This document shows positions 52,177 to 61,243 of a DNA stretch of 64,000 nt, piece after piece. The notes under the pieces are model-generated. The model was not told the origin of the DNA. It searched no databases and was given only the letters and a program-made list of their open reading frames with translations. The translations under genes and the position numbers were made by a program. The stretch is from Rhodobiaceae bacterium (GTDB lineage: Bacteria; Pseudomonadota; Alphaproteobacteria; Rhizobiales; Tepidamorphaceae). The DNA lies in the NCBI GenBank assembly GCA_020637985.1, contig JACKJK010000012.1, positions 7,609-71,608 on the forward strand, given 5' to 3'. How positions within the stretch are numbered: the first letter of the stretch is position 1; every line of letters begins with the position of its first letter.

Positions 52177-52986
52177 TTAGCCGCGCGAGCCGCCCGACTG
52201 GCGGATCTTGTCCCAGCTGTTGTTCTGCGACAGCATCTGGCGCATGTAGCGCACGTTTTCCTGCGCCTGCTGCGCGCCGATGTCCTTCGCCAGCTCCGCC
52301 TCGGCTTCCTTGAACTTGCCCTGCAGCCCGTACACCAGCGCGAGGTTCTGGCGCACCGTCGGCTCCGCCGACGGGTTGCGGCTGGCCCGCTCCAGCGTCG
52401 TTTCGGCGGCCTTGATGTCGCCGGCCAGCGCCTGGCTCAGGCCCATGTTGGAGAGCACGGCGGGTTCCTCGGGCTTCAGCGCCAGTGCCTTGCGGTAGGC
52501 GTCCTGCGCGTCCTTGTGCCGCCCGATGGCGTCATAGGACGCGCCCAGCGCGGAATAGGCAGACCAGTCGCGCGTACCCGCCTTGTCCGCGCGTTCCAGC
52601 ATCGCGATGGCCTGCGGGCCCGGCGTCTCGCGCGCGATTCGGCGGCCGTTGGCGGCAAGCAGTTCGGCGTTGTCTGGATTGTGCGACAAGGCTTCCGAAT
52701 AGACCTGCGCGGCTTCGCGTGCCCGTCCGGTGGCGGCGAGCGCCTGGGCGTAGCCGAGTGCCGTCTTCGGGTTTTCGGGGTCGCGCTTGTAGGCGGCGGC
52801 CCACTTGTCGGCGATTTCCGTGTTCTGGGCGGATTGCTGGCCTGCCGGAGCTTCGCTGGCCGGGCTCGCCAGCGAGCCGGTCTTCAACCGGCTCTGGCTG
52901 CAGCCACCGGCGGCAAGCGCCAGCGCCGTTGTTGCGGCAAGTGCTGCGATGCGCAGGCGGCGGGAAAGACAAACGCTGTGGAACAT
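52177..52986 (-). CDS. tadD: TPR lipoprotein TadD
   Basis: 269 residues. Lipobox AAGGC near residue 29. TPR repeats occupy about 50-220: PENPKTALGYAQALAATGRAREAAQVY and KDAQDAYRKALALKPEEPAVLSNMGLS (in part). TadD is the outer-membrane lipoprotein that aids secretin assembly, like PilF/PilW. It faces the main cpa unit on the opposite strand and is divergent from the aminopeptidase gene. Confidence 0.9.
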   Translation of the reverse strand: MFHSVCLSRRLRIAALAATTALALAAGGCSQSRLKTGSLASPASEAPAGQQSAQNTEIADKWAAAYKRDPENPKTALGYAQALAATGRAREAAQVYSEALSHNPDNAELLAANGRRIARETPGPQAIAMLERADKAGTRDWSAYSALGASYDAIGRHKDAQDAYRKALALKPEEPAVLSNMGLSQALAGDIKAAETTLERASRNPSAEPTVRQNLALVYGLQGKFKEAEAELAKDIGAQQAQENVRYMRQMLSQNNSWDKIRQSGGSRG

Positions 52987-53116
52987 GGCTACTCATCCCG
53001 TACATTGCGTCGCGCGCCTTGAATCCACGCGGACGCGACAGCACAGAAATATGCTGTTAACCCTAATTTCCCGTTAAGGCGCTCTCGCGCTTCCCGCTCA
53101 TGCAACGAGGTTCCCG

Positions 53117-54526
53117 ATGCCCGCCGCCCGTCCGCTCGTCTTCAACACCAGCGTCACCGATTGCCTGTGCGACAAGGCGAAGTCTGCGGTCACGATCGAC
53201 GCCGTCGATGCCGCGGGCCTCAAGGCTGCCGGCAAGGCCGATGCGCGGCTGGCGCGCTGGGCCGATGCCGCAGGGTTTGCTGGCAAGGCGGGCCAGCTGC
53301 TCCTGGTGCCGGGTGACGACGGCGGGCTCGGGCGCGTGCTGTTCGGCCTTGGCAACGAACCCGATGCCTTCCTGCCCGGCAAGCTCGCAACCAGCCTGCC
53401 GGCGGGCACCTACCGGCTCGGCGACGGCTTTGCCGATCCACGCATGGCAACGCTCGCCTTCTGTCTCGGCAGCTACCGCTTCGAGCGCTACGCTAAGGGC
53501 AAGGGCGAAGCGCCGCGGCTTGTCTGCCCGCAAGGTGTCGACAGGGAGGAAGTCGCCCGCATCGCCAGGGGCGCCGCGCTTGCCCGCGACCTCGTCAACA
53601 CGCCGGCCAACGACATGGGCCCGCAGGAACTGGAAGATGCCGCGTGTGCGCTTGCCGCGACCCACAAGGCGAGGGTGAAGGTCATTTCCGGCGATGCGCT
53701 GCTGAAGGCGAACCTGCCGATGATCCACGCGGTCGGCCGCGCCAGCACGCGCGCTCCCCGCCTCATCGATCTCACCTGGGGCAAGGCGTCGGCGCCGCGC
53801 GTGACGCTCGTCGGCAAGGGCGTCGTCTTCGACACCGGCGGCCTCGATCTCAAGCCATCGAGCAACATGCGGCTCATGAAGAAGGACATGGGCGGTGCGG
53901 CCAACGTGCTCGGTCTCGCCCACATGGTGATGGACGCCAACCTGCCGGTGCGCCTGCGCGTGCTGATCCCCGCCGTCGAGAACGCCGTCGCGGGCGATGC
54001 CTTCCGCCCCGGCGACATCCTCCCAAGCCGCAAGGGGCTCACCGTCGAGATCGGCAACACCGACGCCGAGGGCCGCCTCGTCCTCGCCGATGCGCTCGCG
54101 CTTGCCGACGAGGAAACCCCCGACCTGATCGTCGACCTGGCAACTCTGACGGGAGCCGCCCGCGTCGCGCTCGGCCCCGACGTGCCGCCGGTCTACTCGC
54201 GCGACCAGGCGCTGTGCGACGAACTCGTCAGTGCCGGCGAGGCGGAGAACGATCCGCTCTGGCAGCTTCCGCTGCACACGCCCTATCGCAAGATGCTCGA
54301 CAGCAAGGTCGCCGACATCTGCAACGTCTCCTCAGGCGGCTTTGCCGGCTCGATCACCGCCGCATTGTTCCTGGAGAAGTTCGTCGACCAGGCCGCCTGC
54401 TGGCTGCACGGCGACATCTTCGCCTGGCGCCCCTCCGCCGAGCCCGGCCGCCCGGAAGGCGGCGAGGCGCAGGCGATCCGCGCGCTCTACAGCGTGCTGG
54501 CCACCCGCTACGCGTCAAAAGGTTGA
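53117..54526 (+). CDS. M17 leucyl aminopeptidase family protein
   Basis: 469 residues. The dizinc site is clear: GKGVVFDTGGLDLKPSSNMRLMKKDMGGA (given in part: VFDTGGLDLKPS) and the signature NTDAEGRLVLAD. Residues 1-160 form the variable N-terminal domain. Cytoplasmic release of N-terminal residues from peptides. GAGG lies 6 bases before the ATG. It sits next to peptide import genes in the second half of this region. Confidence 0.92.
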   Translation: MPAARPLVFNTSVTDCLCDKAKSAVTIDAVDAAGLKAAGKADARLARWADAAGFAGKAGQLLLVPGDDGGLGRVLFGLGNEPDAFLPGKLATSLPAGTYRLGDGFADPRMATLAFCLGSYRFERYAKGKGEAPRLVCPQGVDREEVARIARGAALARDLVNTPANDMGPQELEDAACALAATHKARVKVISGDALLKANLPMIHAVGRASTRAPRLIDLTWGKASAPRVTLVGKGVVFDTGGLDLKPSSNMRLMKKDMGGAANVLGLAHMVMDANLPVRLRVLIPAVENAVAGDAFRPGDILPSRKGLTVEIGNTDAEGRLVLADALALADEETPDLIVDLATLTGAARVALGPDVPPVYSRDQALCDELVSAGEAENDPLWQLPLHTPYRKMLDSKVADICNVSSGGFAGSITAALFLEKFVDQAACWLHGDIFAWRPSAEPGRPEGGEAQAIRALYSVLATRYASKG

Positions 54527-54621
54527 ATGCAAGCAAGTGTTTTACGAATTCGCTCATCTGGCATAGGCTAGTACGCGTCCGAAACGATCGGGGCGTGGCT
54601 CGCGCGTGGGGCGGGAAGCGG

Positions 54622-54972
54622 ATGGCAATCGAACTCAAGCCGACCGAGGCGCTGAAGCTCTGGCACGACGTGAACCTGGACCTGGTTCGCGACGGCGAGA
54701 CCGATCTCACCACCCGCCAGATGACCATCCTGCTGACCATTTACCTCGACCCGCCTCCGCACACCGTGCGTGGGCTGGCGAAGAAGCTCGCCGTGACCAA
54801 GCCGGTCATCACCCGGGCGCTCGACACCATGGGCAAGGCGGGTCTCGTCACCCGCCGGCGCGACGAGGCCGACCGCCGCAACGTCATCATCCAGCGCACC
54901 GTGCAGGGCTCGCTCTATCTCGACCGCCTCAGCGATCTCATCATCGCGCGCGCACACGCCCTGCGGCCATGA
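54622..54972 (+). CDS. MarR-family winged-helix regulator
   Basis: 116 residues, short. The winged helix is HTVRGLAKKLAVTKPVITRALDTMGKAGLVTRRRDEADRRNVIIQRT (given in part: VTKPVITRALDTMGKAGLV), with the usual MarR DxRxxxI wing (DRRNVIIQ). It lacks most of the dimerisation helices of full MarR proteins. Its ATGA overlaps the NlpC/P60 gene, so it may regulate that gene or a ligand response. Effector unknown. Confidence 0.85.
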   Translation: MAIELKPTEALKLWHDVNLDLVRDGETDLTTRQMTILLTIYLDPPPHTVRGLAKKLAVTKPVITRALDTMGKAGLVTRRRDEADRRNVIIQRTVQGSLYLDRLSDLIIARAHALRP

Positions 54973-55925
54973 GCGACACGGATGGACCCTGCTACCCCGA
55001 TGACATCAGAAGTCCGATGACAGCGTCTCCGCCCGATCCGCGCCGCAACGCCTTCCGCTCCGATCTTGCCGACATCCGGCTTAAGGGCCGGGTCGAAGCC
55101 GAACGCTTCGTCGAGGGTAGGCCGGCGCGCGTGCGCGATTGCCTGACGCCGCTGATGCGTGCGCCACGACCGGATGCGCCGGTCGATACGCAACTGCTTC
55201 TTGGCGAACCGGTGCTGGTCTTCAAGTGCCCCGGCGAGGGCTGGGCCTGGGTGCAATCCTGCAGCGATTGCTACGTTGGCTGGTGCGCCGACGAGGCGCT
55301 CGATTTCTCTGCTCCCGCACCGACCCACCGCGTCACGGCGCTTTGGGTGCACATCTATCCCGCGCCCGACATCAAGATCGCGCCGGTCAGCTTCGCGCCG
55401 ATGAACGCGCAACTTGCCGTGTCGTCGATGCAGGCCGCCGCAGCGGGCGGCAGCGCGGGCGGGGCCGCCGGCAACGCCGACCGTTTCGCGCAACTGGCCG
55501 ATGGCCGTTTCGTCGTCGCCCGCCATCTTGCCCCGCTTGGCGCGCCGGCAGCCGACGATTTCGTCGCGGTCGCCCGCCGCTTCCTCGGCACGCCCTACCT
55601 GTGGGCCGGGCGCAGCGCCCGTGGCATAGACTGTTCGGGTCTCGTCCAGATGGGCCTCGCGGCTTGCGGCATCGATTGCCCGCGCGATTCCGACATGCAG
55701 GAGCGTGAGCTCGGAATGCCGGTCAATGAAGCAGACCCGGCCGCCTGGCGGCGCGGCGACCTCGTCTTCTGGAAGGGTCACGTCGGGATCGTATCGGCCC
55801 CGGGCAGGCTGCTGCACGCCAACGCCTTCCACATGCAGACCGCCGAGGAAGACCTAGTCCCGGCCATCGAACGGATCGCTGCCGCCGGGCTGACGGTAAC
55901 CAGCGTGAAACGGCTGTCTCAATAG
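54969..55925 (+). CDS. C40 (NlpC/P60) peptidase with SH3-like domain
   Basis: 318 residues. N-terminal SH3-like region about 40-115 (PVLVFKCPGEGWAWVQSCSDCYVGW), then the NlpC/P60 domain about 195-318 with Cys222 in GIDCSGLVQ, His in GHVGIVSA and His in LLHANAFH. These hydrolases cut cell-wall peptide bonds; no signal peptide is visible, so it may act on recycled muropeptides in the cytoplasm. It overlaps the convergent ghrA-like gene by 7 bases. Confidence 0.9.
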   Translation: MSDTDGPCYPDDIRSPMTASPPDPRRNAFRSDLADIRLKGRVEAERFVEGRPARVRDCLTPLMRAPRPDAPVDTQLLLGEPVLVFKCPGEGWAWVQSCSDCYVGWCADEALDFSAPAPTHRVTALWVHIYPAPDIKIAPVSFAPMNAQLAVSSMQAAAAGGSAGGAAGNADRFAQLADGRFVVARHLAPLGAPAADDFVAVARRFLGTPYLWAGRSARGIDCSGLVQMGLAACGIDCPRDSDMQERELGMPVNEADPAAWRRGDLVFWKGHVGIVSAPGRLLHANAFHMQTAEEDLVPAIERIAAAGLTVTSVKRLSQ

Positions 55926-56866
55926 CCCTTCAGGCGGTCGATCGCATGCAGCAGCGGCTCGCCGCGCTCATGCCGCGCGATCTCCTCGGCAATGCCGTTG
56001 GCGATCGCCTGCGGGTCGCTATCGGCGGCGACATGCGGCGTGAGGGCGACCAGCGGGTGCGACCACAACTTGCTGCTCTCCGGCAACGGCTCGGTCTCGA
56101 ACACGTCGAGGCTCGCGCCCTTCAGCGTGCCGTCGTCGAGCGCGGCGAGGATGTCGGCTTCCACCTGCAGCGCGCCGCGCCCGGCATTGACCAGAACCGG
56201 GAAGCGCTCCGGCAGGACGCTATCGCGCGCAAGGCCCGCCAGCAGCATGGAATCGATGATGCCGGCGGTGTCGGGCGTGGACGGCAACAGCACGACGAGG
56301 ATGTCGGTGCGCGCCAGGAACGGCTTAAGTTCATGCTGGCCCTGAAAGCACGCGATGCCATCGATGTCCTTTCGGCTGCGGCTCCATCCGGCGGCGTCGA
56401 ATCCGAGCGATATGAGCTTCTCCGCCGCATCCTGGCCCAGCACGCCGAGGCCCATGATCCCGACGCGCACGGCAGATGCAGCCGGTTGCCACAGCGGCTC
56501 CCAGCGTCCCGCGCGCTGTGCCGCGTCGTAGGCGAACTGCTGGCGGTGGTGCATCAGCACGTGCAGCACCACCCACTCGGTCATGCGCATCGTCAGGTCG
56601 TCGTTGACGACCCGCACCACCGGCAAGTCGGGCAGGTCTCCTCGTTTGAGCAGGTGGTCGACGCCCGCGCCCAGCGAGAAGATGACCTCCACGTTCGGCA
56701 GTGTCGCGAATAGCCCGTCGGGTGCGTTCCACGCCGCAATGTAGCGGATCGACGCGGGGTCGAACGCGTCGTCCGGCGTCACGATGTCGAGACCGGCGGT
56801 CGCTGAGCTGAACCGCTCGATCCACGGCCCGTAGTCCCACCCGGTCATGGCAAGCAGCATGGTCAT
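55919..56866 (-). CDS. ghrA: Glyoxylate/hydroxypyruvate reductase A-like protein
   Basis: 315 residues, D-2-hydroxyacid dehydrogenase family. Rossmann MGLGVLGQDAAEKLI, NAGRGALQVEADI with Arg, the Glu in LDVFETEPLP and His in LTPHVAADSD. It fits the GhrA (YcdW) subgroup better than SerA. The ATG at 56866 overlaps the Nudix stop by 4 bases; a second ATG is two codons later. It is last in the reverse-strand yej-Nudix-ghrA unit. Confidence 0.85.
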   Translation of the reverse strand: MTMLLAMTGWDYGPWIERFSSATAGLDIVTPDDAFDPASIRYIAAWNAPDGLFATLPNVEVIFSLGAGVDHLLKRGDLPDLPVVRVVNDDLTMRMTEWVVLHVLMHHRQQFAYDAAQRAGRWEPLWQPAASAVRVGIMGLGVLGQDAAEKLISLGFDAAGWSRSRKDIDGIACFQGQHELKPFLARTDILVVLLPSTPDTAGIIDSMLLAGLARDSVLPERFPVLVNAGRGALQVEADILAALDDGTLKGASLDVFETEPLPESSKLWSHPLVALTPHVAADSDPQAIANGIAEEIARHERGEPLLHAIDRLKGY

Positions 56867-57537
56867 GGCCGTTCCCCCGTCAGCCTGTCGCGATGGCGCG
56901 CGAACCACAGCAGTGCGATCGCCGTGTAGCCGTTGCGGATGCGTCCGGCATCAAGCGCCACCAGCGCTTCGTCCGGGTCGGCGAGGAACGGCCGGATGAC
57001 CTCGCTCTCCGTCTCCAGCCCCGCTTCCTCAGGCAGGTTGGCCGCGTCGACCTCGGCGAAGAACAGATGGCCGCGCTCGGCGATGAAACCGGCCGATGGC
57101 ACGAAATCCATCGCATGCGTCAGCGACAGTGCTTCGAGGTGGGTCTCCTCGGTCAGTTCGCGCCGCGCGGTCTGCGCGAGATCCTCGCCGGCATCGACGA
57201 GGCCCGCCGGAATTTCCACCATGTCGCCGCCGCCGCCGGTCAGATGCGCGCCGAGCCGGAACTGCCGGATCAGCACGAGGCGGTTGCGCTTTGGATCATA
57301 CGGCAGGATTGCCACCACGTGGCCGATCTCGAACAGCAGCCGGTCCTGTTCGACCGGGCCGCCATTGCGCCGCGGTACGCGAACCACGTGGCTGGCCAGC
57401 GGCCGGAAACCGTCGAAGGCGACGCGGCGTGTTGTGGCGACGTCGAGATCGAGGTCGGCGAGTGGCTCGCCGCCATCGCGTTCACCACCGCGCAGTGCAA
57501 CGCCGTGCGGCTTACCGCTGCGCGGTTTCCAGCTCAC
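56863..57537 (-). CDS. Nudix hydrolase (ADP-ribose pyrophosphatase-like)
   Basis: 224 residues, GTG start VSWKPRSGKPHG overlapping the yejF stop (GTGA). The Nudix box GLVDAGEDLAQTARRELTEE is complete at about 112-131. N-terminal part (about 40-95) is as in ADP-sugar pyrophosphatases. Hydrolyses nucleoside diphosphate sugars; exact substrate unknown. Confidence 0.9.
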   Translation of the reverse strand: MSWKPRSGKPHGVALRGGERDGGEPLADLDLDVATTRRVAFDGFRPLASHVVRVPRRNGGPVEQDRLLFEIGHVVAILPYDPKRNRLVLIRQFRLGAHLTGGGGDMVEIPAGLVDAGEDLAQTARRELTEETHLEALSLTHAMDFVPSAGFIAERGHLFFAEVDAANLPEEAGLETESEVIRPFLADPDEALVALDAGRIRNGYTAIALLWFARHRDRLTGERP

Positions 57538-59165
57538 TGGGAGACCACCCCTTCGGGTGCCGCCTCGATGTCGAATGCCGCCGCCATCAGCGCCTTCGTA
57601 TAGTCGGTCTTCGGGTGGTCGAAAACCTGGTCGGCGGGGCCGGATTCGACGACCTGCCCCATGCGCATGACGATGATCTCGTTGGCGAGCGCGCGCACCA
57701 CCTTCAGGTCGTGGCTGATGAACAGGTAGGCGAGGTCGCGCTTCTTCTGCAGGTCGCGCAGCAGGTCGACGATCTGCGCCTGCACGCTCATGTCGAGCGC
57801 GCTGGTCGGCTCGTCCAGCATGACGAAGCGCGGTTGCAGCACGAGCGCGCGGGCGACCGCGATGCGCTGGCGCTGGCCCCCGGAGAACTCGTGCGGGTAG
57901 CGGTCCATCGTCGCCGGGTCGAGGCCGACTTCTTCCAGAGCCGCGGCGACGCGCTGACGCCGGTCGCTGTGCGACAGCCCGGCCCCGTGCACGTTGAGCC
58001 CCTCCGAGACGATGTCGGCGATCGACATGCGCGGGGATAACGAACCGTACGGGTCCTGAAAGACGATCTGGATGTCCTTCCTCAGCGGCCGCATCTGCTT
58101 GAACGACTTGTCGTCGATGGGCTTGCCGTCGAAGGCGATGCGCCCCTGGCTGGAGATCATCCGGGTCAGCGCAAGCCCCAGCGTCGTCTTGCCGGACCCC
58201 GATTCGCCAACGACGCCGAGCGTCTGGCCGGAGCGCACCGTGACGTCGATGCCGTCGACCGCCTTGATGTGGTCGACGGTGGAGCGGAAGAAGCCGCGCT
58301 TGATCGGGAACCACACCTTGACGTCGTCGCCCTGCATGACGACCGGCGCCGAGGTGTCGAGCGGCTGCGGCCTGCCTTTCGGTTCGGCCGACATCAGGTG
58401 CCTGGTGTAGGCGTGCTTCGGCTTTTCGAAGACGCGCTTCGTCGTGCCGGCCTCGACGATCTCGCCGCCGCTCATCACGCAGACGCGGTCGGCGACCTTG
58501 CGCACGATGCCGAGATCGTGGGTGATCAGCAGGATCGCCATGTGGTGGCTCGCCTGCAGTTCGCGCAGCAGCTTCAGGATCTGCGCCTGCACGGTCACAT
58601 CGAGCGCGGTCGTCGGCTCGTCGGCGATCAGCAGGTCGGGTTCGTTGGCGAGCGCCATGGCGATCATCACGCGCTGGCGCTGGCCGCCGGACAGCTGATG
58701 CGGATAGCTCTGCAGCCGCTTTTCGGGATCGCGGATGCCGACCTGGCCGAGCAGTTCGACGGTGCGCGCCCGCGCCGCCGCTCCGCTCAGACCCTTGTGC
58801 AGTTCGAGGATCTCGCCGATCTGCTTTTCCACCGTGTGCAGCGGATTGAGCGAGGTCATCGGCTCCTGGAACACCATGGTGATGTCGTTGCCGCGAACGC
58901 TGCGCATGTCGCGGTTGGAGAGCCCCATCAGGTCGTTGCCCTTGAAGGTGATCTTGCCCGACGGGTGCCGCGCGGCGGGGTATGGCAGCAGCTGCAGCAC
59001 CGAGAGCGCCGTCACCGACTTGCCGGAACCCGATTCCCCGACCAGCGCCACCGTCTCGCCGCGCCGGATTTCGAACGATACGTTCCTCACCGCGTGTGTG
59101 AGGTTGCCGGCCTGCGCGAAGTCGACGCTCAGGTTCTCGACGGACAGGATCGTTTCGCGCGTCAT
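57534..59165 (-). CDS. yejF: Peptide ABC transporter ATPase with two ABC domains (YejF-like)
   Basis: 543 residues. Domain 1 (about 5-255) and domain 2 (about 285-530) each carry GESGSGKS/T, SGGQRQR signatures (PHQLSGGQRQRVMI, PHEFSGGQRQRIAV) and Walker B LLIADEPTTALD and VMLDEPTSALDM. It powers the YejABE peptide importer (microcin C in E. coli). It overlaps the upstream CDF gene by 4 bases and is split from yejE by it. Confidence 0.94.
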   Translation of the reverse strand: MTRETILSVENLSVDFAQAGNLTHAVRNVSFEIRRGETVALVGESGSGKSVTALSVLQLLPYPAARHPSGKITFKGNDLMGLSNRDMRSVRGNDITMVFQEPMTSLNPLHTVEKQIGEILELHKGLSGAAARARTVELLGQVGIRDPEKRLQSYPHQLSGGQRQRVMIAMALANEPDLLIADEPTTALDVTVQAQILKLLRELQASHHMAILLITHDLGIVRKVADRVCVMSGGEIVEAGTTKRVFEKPKHAYTRHLMSAEPKGRPQPLDTSAPVVMQGDDVKVWFPIKRGFFRSTVDHIKAVDGIDVTVRSGQTLGVVGESGSGKTTLGLALTRMISSQGRIAFDGKPIDDKSFKQMRPLRKDIQIVFQDPYGSLSPRMSIADIVSEGLNVHGAGLSHSDRRQRVAAALEEVGLDPATMDRYPHEFSGGQRQRIAVARALVLQPRFVMLDEPTSALDMSVQAQIVDLLRDLQKKRDLAYLFISHDLKVVRALANEIIVMRMGQVVESGPADQVFDHPKTDYTKALMAAAFDIEAAPEGVVSQ

Positions 59166-60058
59166 GCGTGGGCCTCCGCATGTGCATCGGCGCAGGTGCC
59201 GAACTCGGCCTCCACCGTCGCATGATCGATGCCGAAACGCTCGTGCAGCAGCGCCTTTATGGCGGCAACCGCGCGCGACAGGTTGCTGCCGGGCGCAAGT
59301 TCCGCGTGCAGCGTCGCCACTGGCTCGCTGTCGGTCAGCATCCACACATGCACGTGATGCACGCCCTTCACGTCGCCGATCGCCTCGACCAGCGCCGGAC
59401 CGATCTCGCGCGCGTCGATGTTGGCGGGTGCCGCCTCGATCAGCACGCGCCCGGCGTCGACCGCCACGACGTAGCCGCTGCGCAGGATGATCGCCGCCAC
59501 CAGCACCGACAGGATCGGGTCGATCGGCGTCCAGCCGGTCCACAGGATCACCACGCCCGCCGCGATCGCGGCGAGCGAGCCGAGCAGGTCGCCCATCACA
59601 TGGGCGGCCGCCGCGCGCATGTTGACGTTGCTGTCGCCGTGGCCGTGCAGCAGCGCGAAGGCGGCGATGTTGACGCAGAGCCCGGCAAGCGCGATCGCCA
59701 GCAGCATGCCGCCGGCGACCGGGACCGGGTCGCTGATGCGGTGCCAGGCTTCGGCCACGATCCAGATCGCCACCGGCACCAGCGCGATGCCGTTGACGAA
59801 GGCGGCGAGTACCTGCACGCGCCCGAAGCCGAAGCTGCGCCTGGCGTCGGCGGGACGCCGCGCAAGGCGCGTCGCAAGGAACGCAAGCCCCAGCGACAGG
59901 AAGTCGGTGACCATGTGGCCGGCATCCGCCAGCAGCGCCAGCGACCCCGAAATGAGGCCGCCGGCCACTTCCGCGAACATGAAGCCGCCAACCAGTAGCG
60001 CTGCCAGCGCCAGCCTGCGCTCGTGTCCCTCGCCATGATGGTGGTGTGCGTGCGCCAT
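59162..60058 (-). CDS. Cation diffusion facilitator, inside the yej unit
   Basis: 298 residues, six membrane segments and a cytoplasmic ferredoxin-like C-terminal domain (about 205-298). Transport site residues Asp45/His48/Asp52 in LADAGHMVTD and His153/Asp157 in AAHVMGDLLGS. His-rich N-terminus (HAHHHHGEGH) and loop (HGHGD) point to Zn(II) or a like metal (ZitB/CzcD type). It exports divalent metal by proton exchange. Starts 9 bases after yejE and overlaps yejF by 4 bases. Confidence 0.92.
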   Translation of the reverse strand: MAHAHHHHGEGHERRLALAALLVGGFMFAEVAGGLISGSLALLADAGHMVTDFLSLGLAFLATRLARRPADARRSFGFGRVQVLAAFVNGIALVPVAIWIVAEAWHRISDPVPVAGGMLLAIALAGLCVNIAAFALLHGHGDSNVNMRAAAAHVMGDLLGSLAAIAAGVVILWTGWTPIDPILSVLVAAIILRSGYVVAVDAGRVLIEAAPANIDAREIGPALVEAIGDVKGVHHVHVWMLTDSEPVATLHAELAPGSNLSRAVAAIKALLHERFGIDHATVEAEFGTCADAHAEAHA

Positions 60059-60067
60059 CGTTGCGGA

Positions 60068-61243
60068 TCACTCGAAGGTCTTGCGCGGGTCGAGCGCGTC
60101 GCGCACCGCCTCGCCGATGAAGATCAGCAGGCTGAGCATGACGGCGATGACGAAGAAGCCGGTCAGGCCGAGCCACGGCGCCTGCAGGTTGGACTTGCCC
60201 TGCGCCAGCAGCTCGCCCAGCGACGGTGATCCCGGCGGCAGTCCGAAGCCGAGGAAGTCGAGCGAGGTTAGCGTCGTGATGGAGCCGTTGAGGATGAATG
60301 GCATGAAGGTCAGCGTCGCGACCATGGCGTTGGGCAGCAGGTGGCGGAACATGATCGTTAGGTTGCGCACGCCCAGCGCGCGCGCCGCCTGCACGTACTC
60401 GAAGTTGCGCGCGCGCAGGAACTCCGCACGCACCACCCCGACCAGCGCCACCCAGGAAAACAGCAGCAGGATCCCGAGCAGGATCCAGAATGTCGGCTCG
60501 ATCACCGCGGCGATGATGATGAGCAGGTAGAGCGCCGGGATCGACGTCCAGATCTCCAGCACCCGCTGGAAGATCAGGTCCGTCCAGCCGCCGAAATAGC
60601 CCTGCACCGCGCCCGCCCCGATGCCCACCGCTGAGGAGATCGCGGTCAGCACCAGCCCGAACAGCACAGACAGGCGGAAGCCGTAGATCAGCCGCGCGAA
60701 GACGTCGCGCGCCTGGTCGTCGCTGCCCAGCAGGTGCCAGTTGCCGAAGGTGCAGTTGCGGTCCTCGACGCCTGCCTCGTAGCGCTGGCAGCGTTCCTCC
60801 TTATTCAACCGCCAGAACGGCGGCGAGGGGGCCGGCGTCGGGATCTCGGTGTTGACGGTACGATAGGAGTAGCGCACCAGCGGCCACACCATCATGCCGC
60901 CCTTGTCGAGGATGAGGTCCTGCACGAACGGGTCGCGATATTCCGCTTCCGTCTCGAAGTCGCCACCGAAGGCGGTTTCGGGATAGAACTTGAAGATCGG
61001 GAAGTAGTAGCCGCCGTCATGGCGGATCAGGATCGGTCGATCATTGGCGATGAACTCCGCGCCGAGGCTGGCGACGAACATCGCCAGGAACAGCCAGAAC
61101 GACCAGTAGCCGCGCCGGTTCTTCTTGAAGTTCTGCCAGCGCCGCCGGTTGAGCGGCGACAGCACGAAGAAGCCTCGCCGCGGCGGTGCGCTCGCGCCGG
61201 CCCCGGCGGGGATCGCGGCTGTCTCGCTCGTCGCCTCAGACAT
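60068..61243 (-). CDS. yejE: Peptide ABC transporter permease YejE
   Basis: 391 residues. OppC-like permease with an N-terminal membrane segment (about 48-68), a long periplasmic part (about 70-180 with DLILDKGGMMVWPLVRYSY) and the BPD_transp_1 core. The EAA-like motif is RARNFEYVQAARALGVRNLTIMFRHLLPN (in part: VQAARALGV). Overlaps yejB by 8 bases. Confidence 0.93.
   Translation of the reverse strand: MSEATSETAAIPAGAGASAPPRRGFFVLSPLNRRRWQNFKKNRRGYWSFWLFLAMFVASLGAEFIANDRPILIRHDGGYYFPIFKFYPETAFGGDFETEAEYRDPFVQDLILDKGGMMVWPLVRYSYRTVNTEIPTPAPSPPFWRLNKEERCQRYEAGVEDRNCTFGNWHLLGSDDQARDVFARLIYGFRLSVLFGLVLTAISSAVGIGAGAVQGYFGGWTDLIFQRVLEIWTSIPALYLLIIIAAVIEPTFWILLGILLLFSWVALVGVVRAEFLRARNFEYVQAARALGVRNLTIMFRHLLPNAMVATLTFMPFILNGSITTLTSLDFLGFGLPPGSPSLGELLAQGKSNLQAPWLGLTGFFVIAVMLSLLIFIGEAVRDALDPRKTFE

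Noticed and set aside
53057..53077. TTAAC-N11-GTTAA inverted repeat between tadD and the aminopeptidase as a CtrA box
   Set aside because: Spacing between the TTAA half-sites is 13, not 7, so it does not match CtrA; it may be chance in an AT-richer spot.
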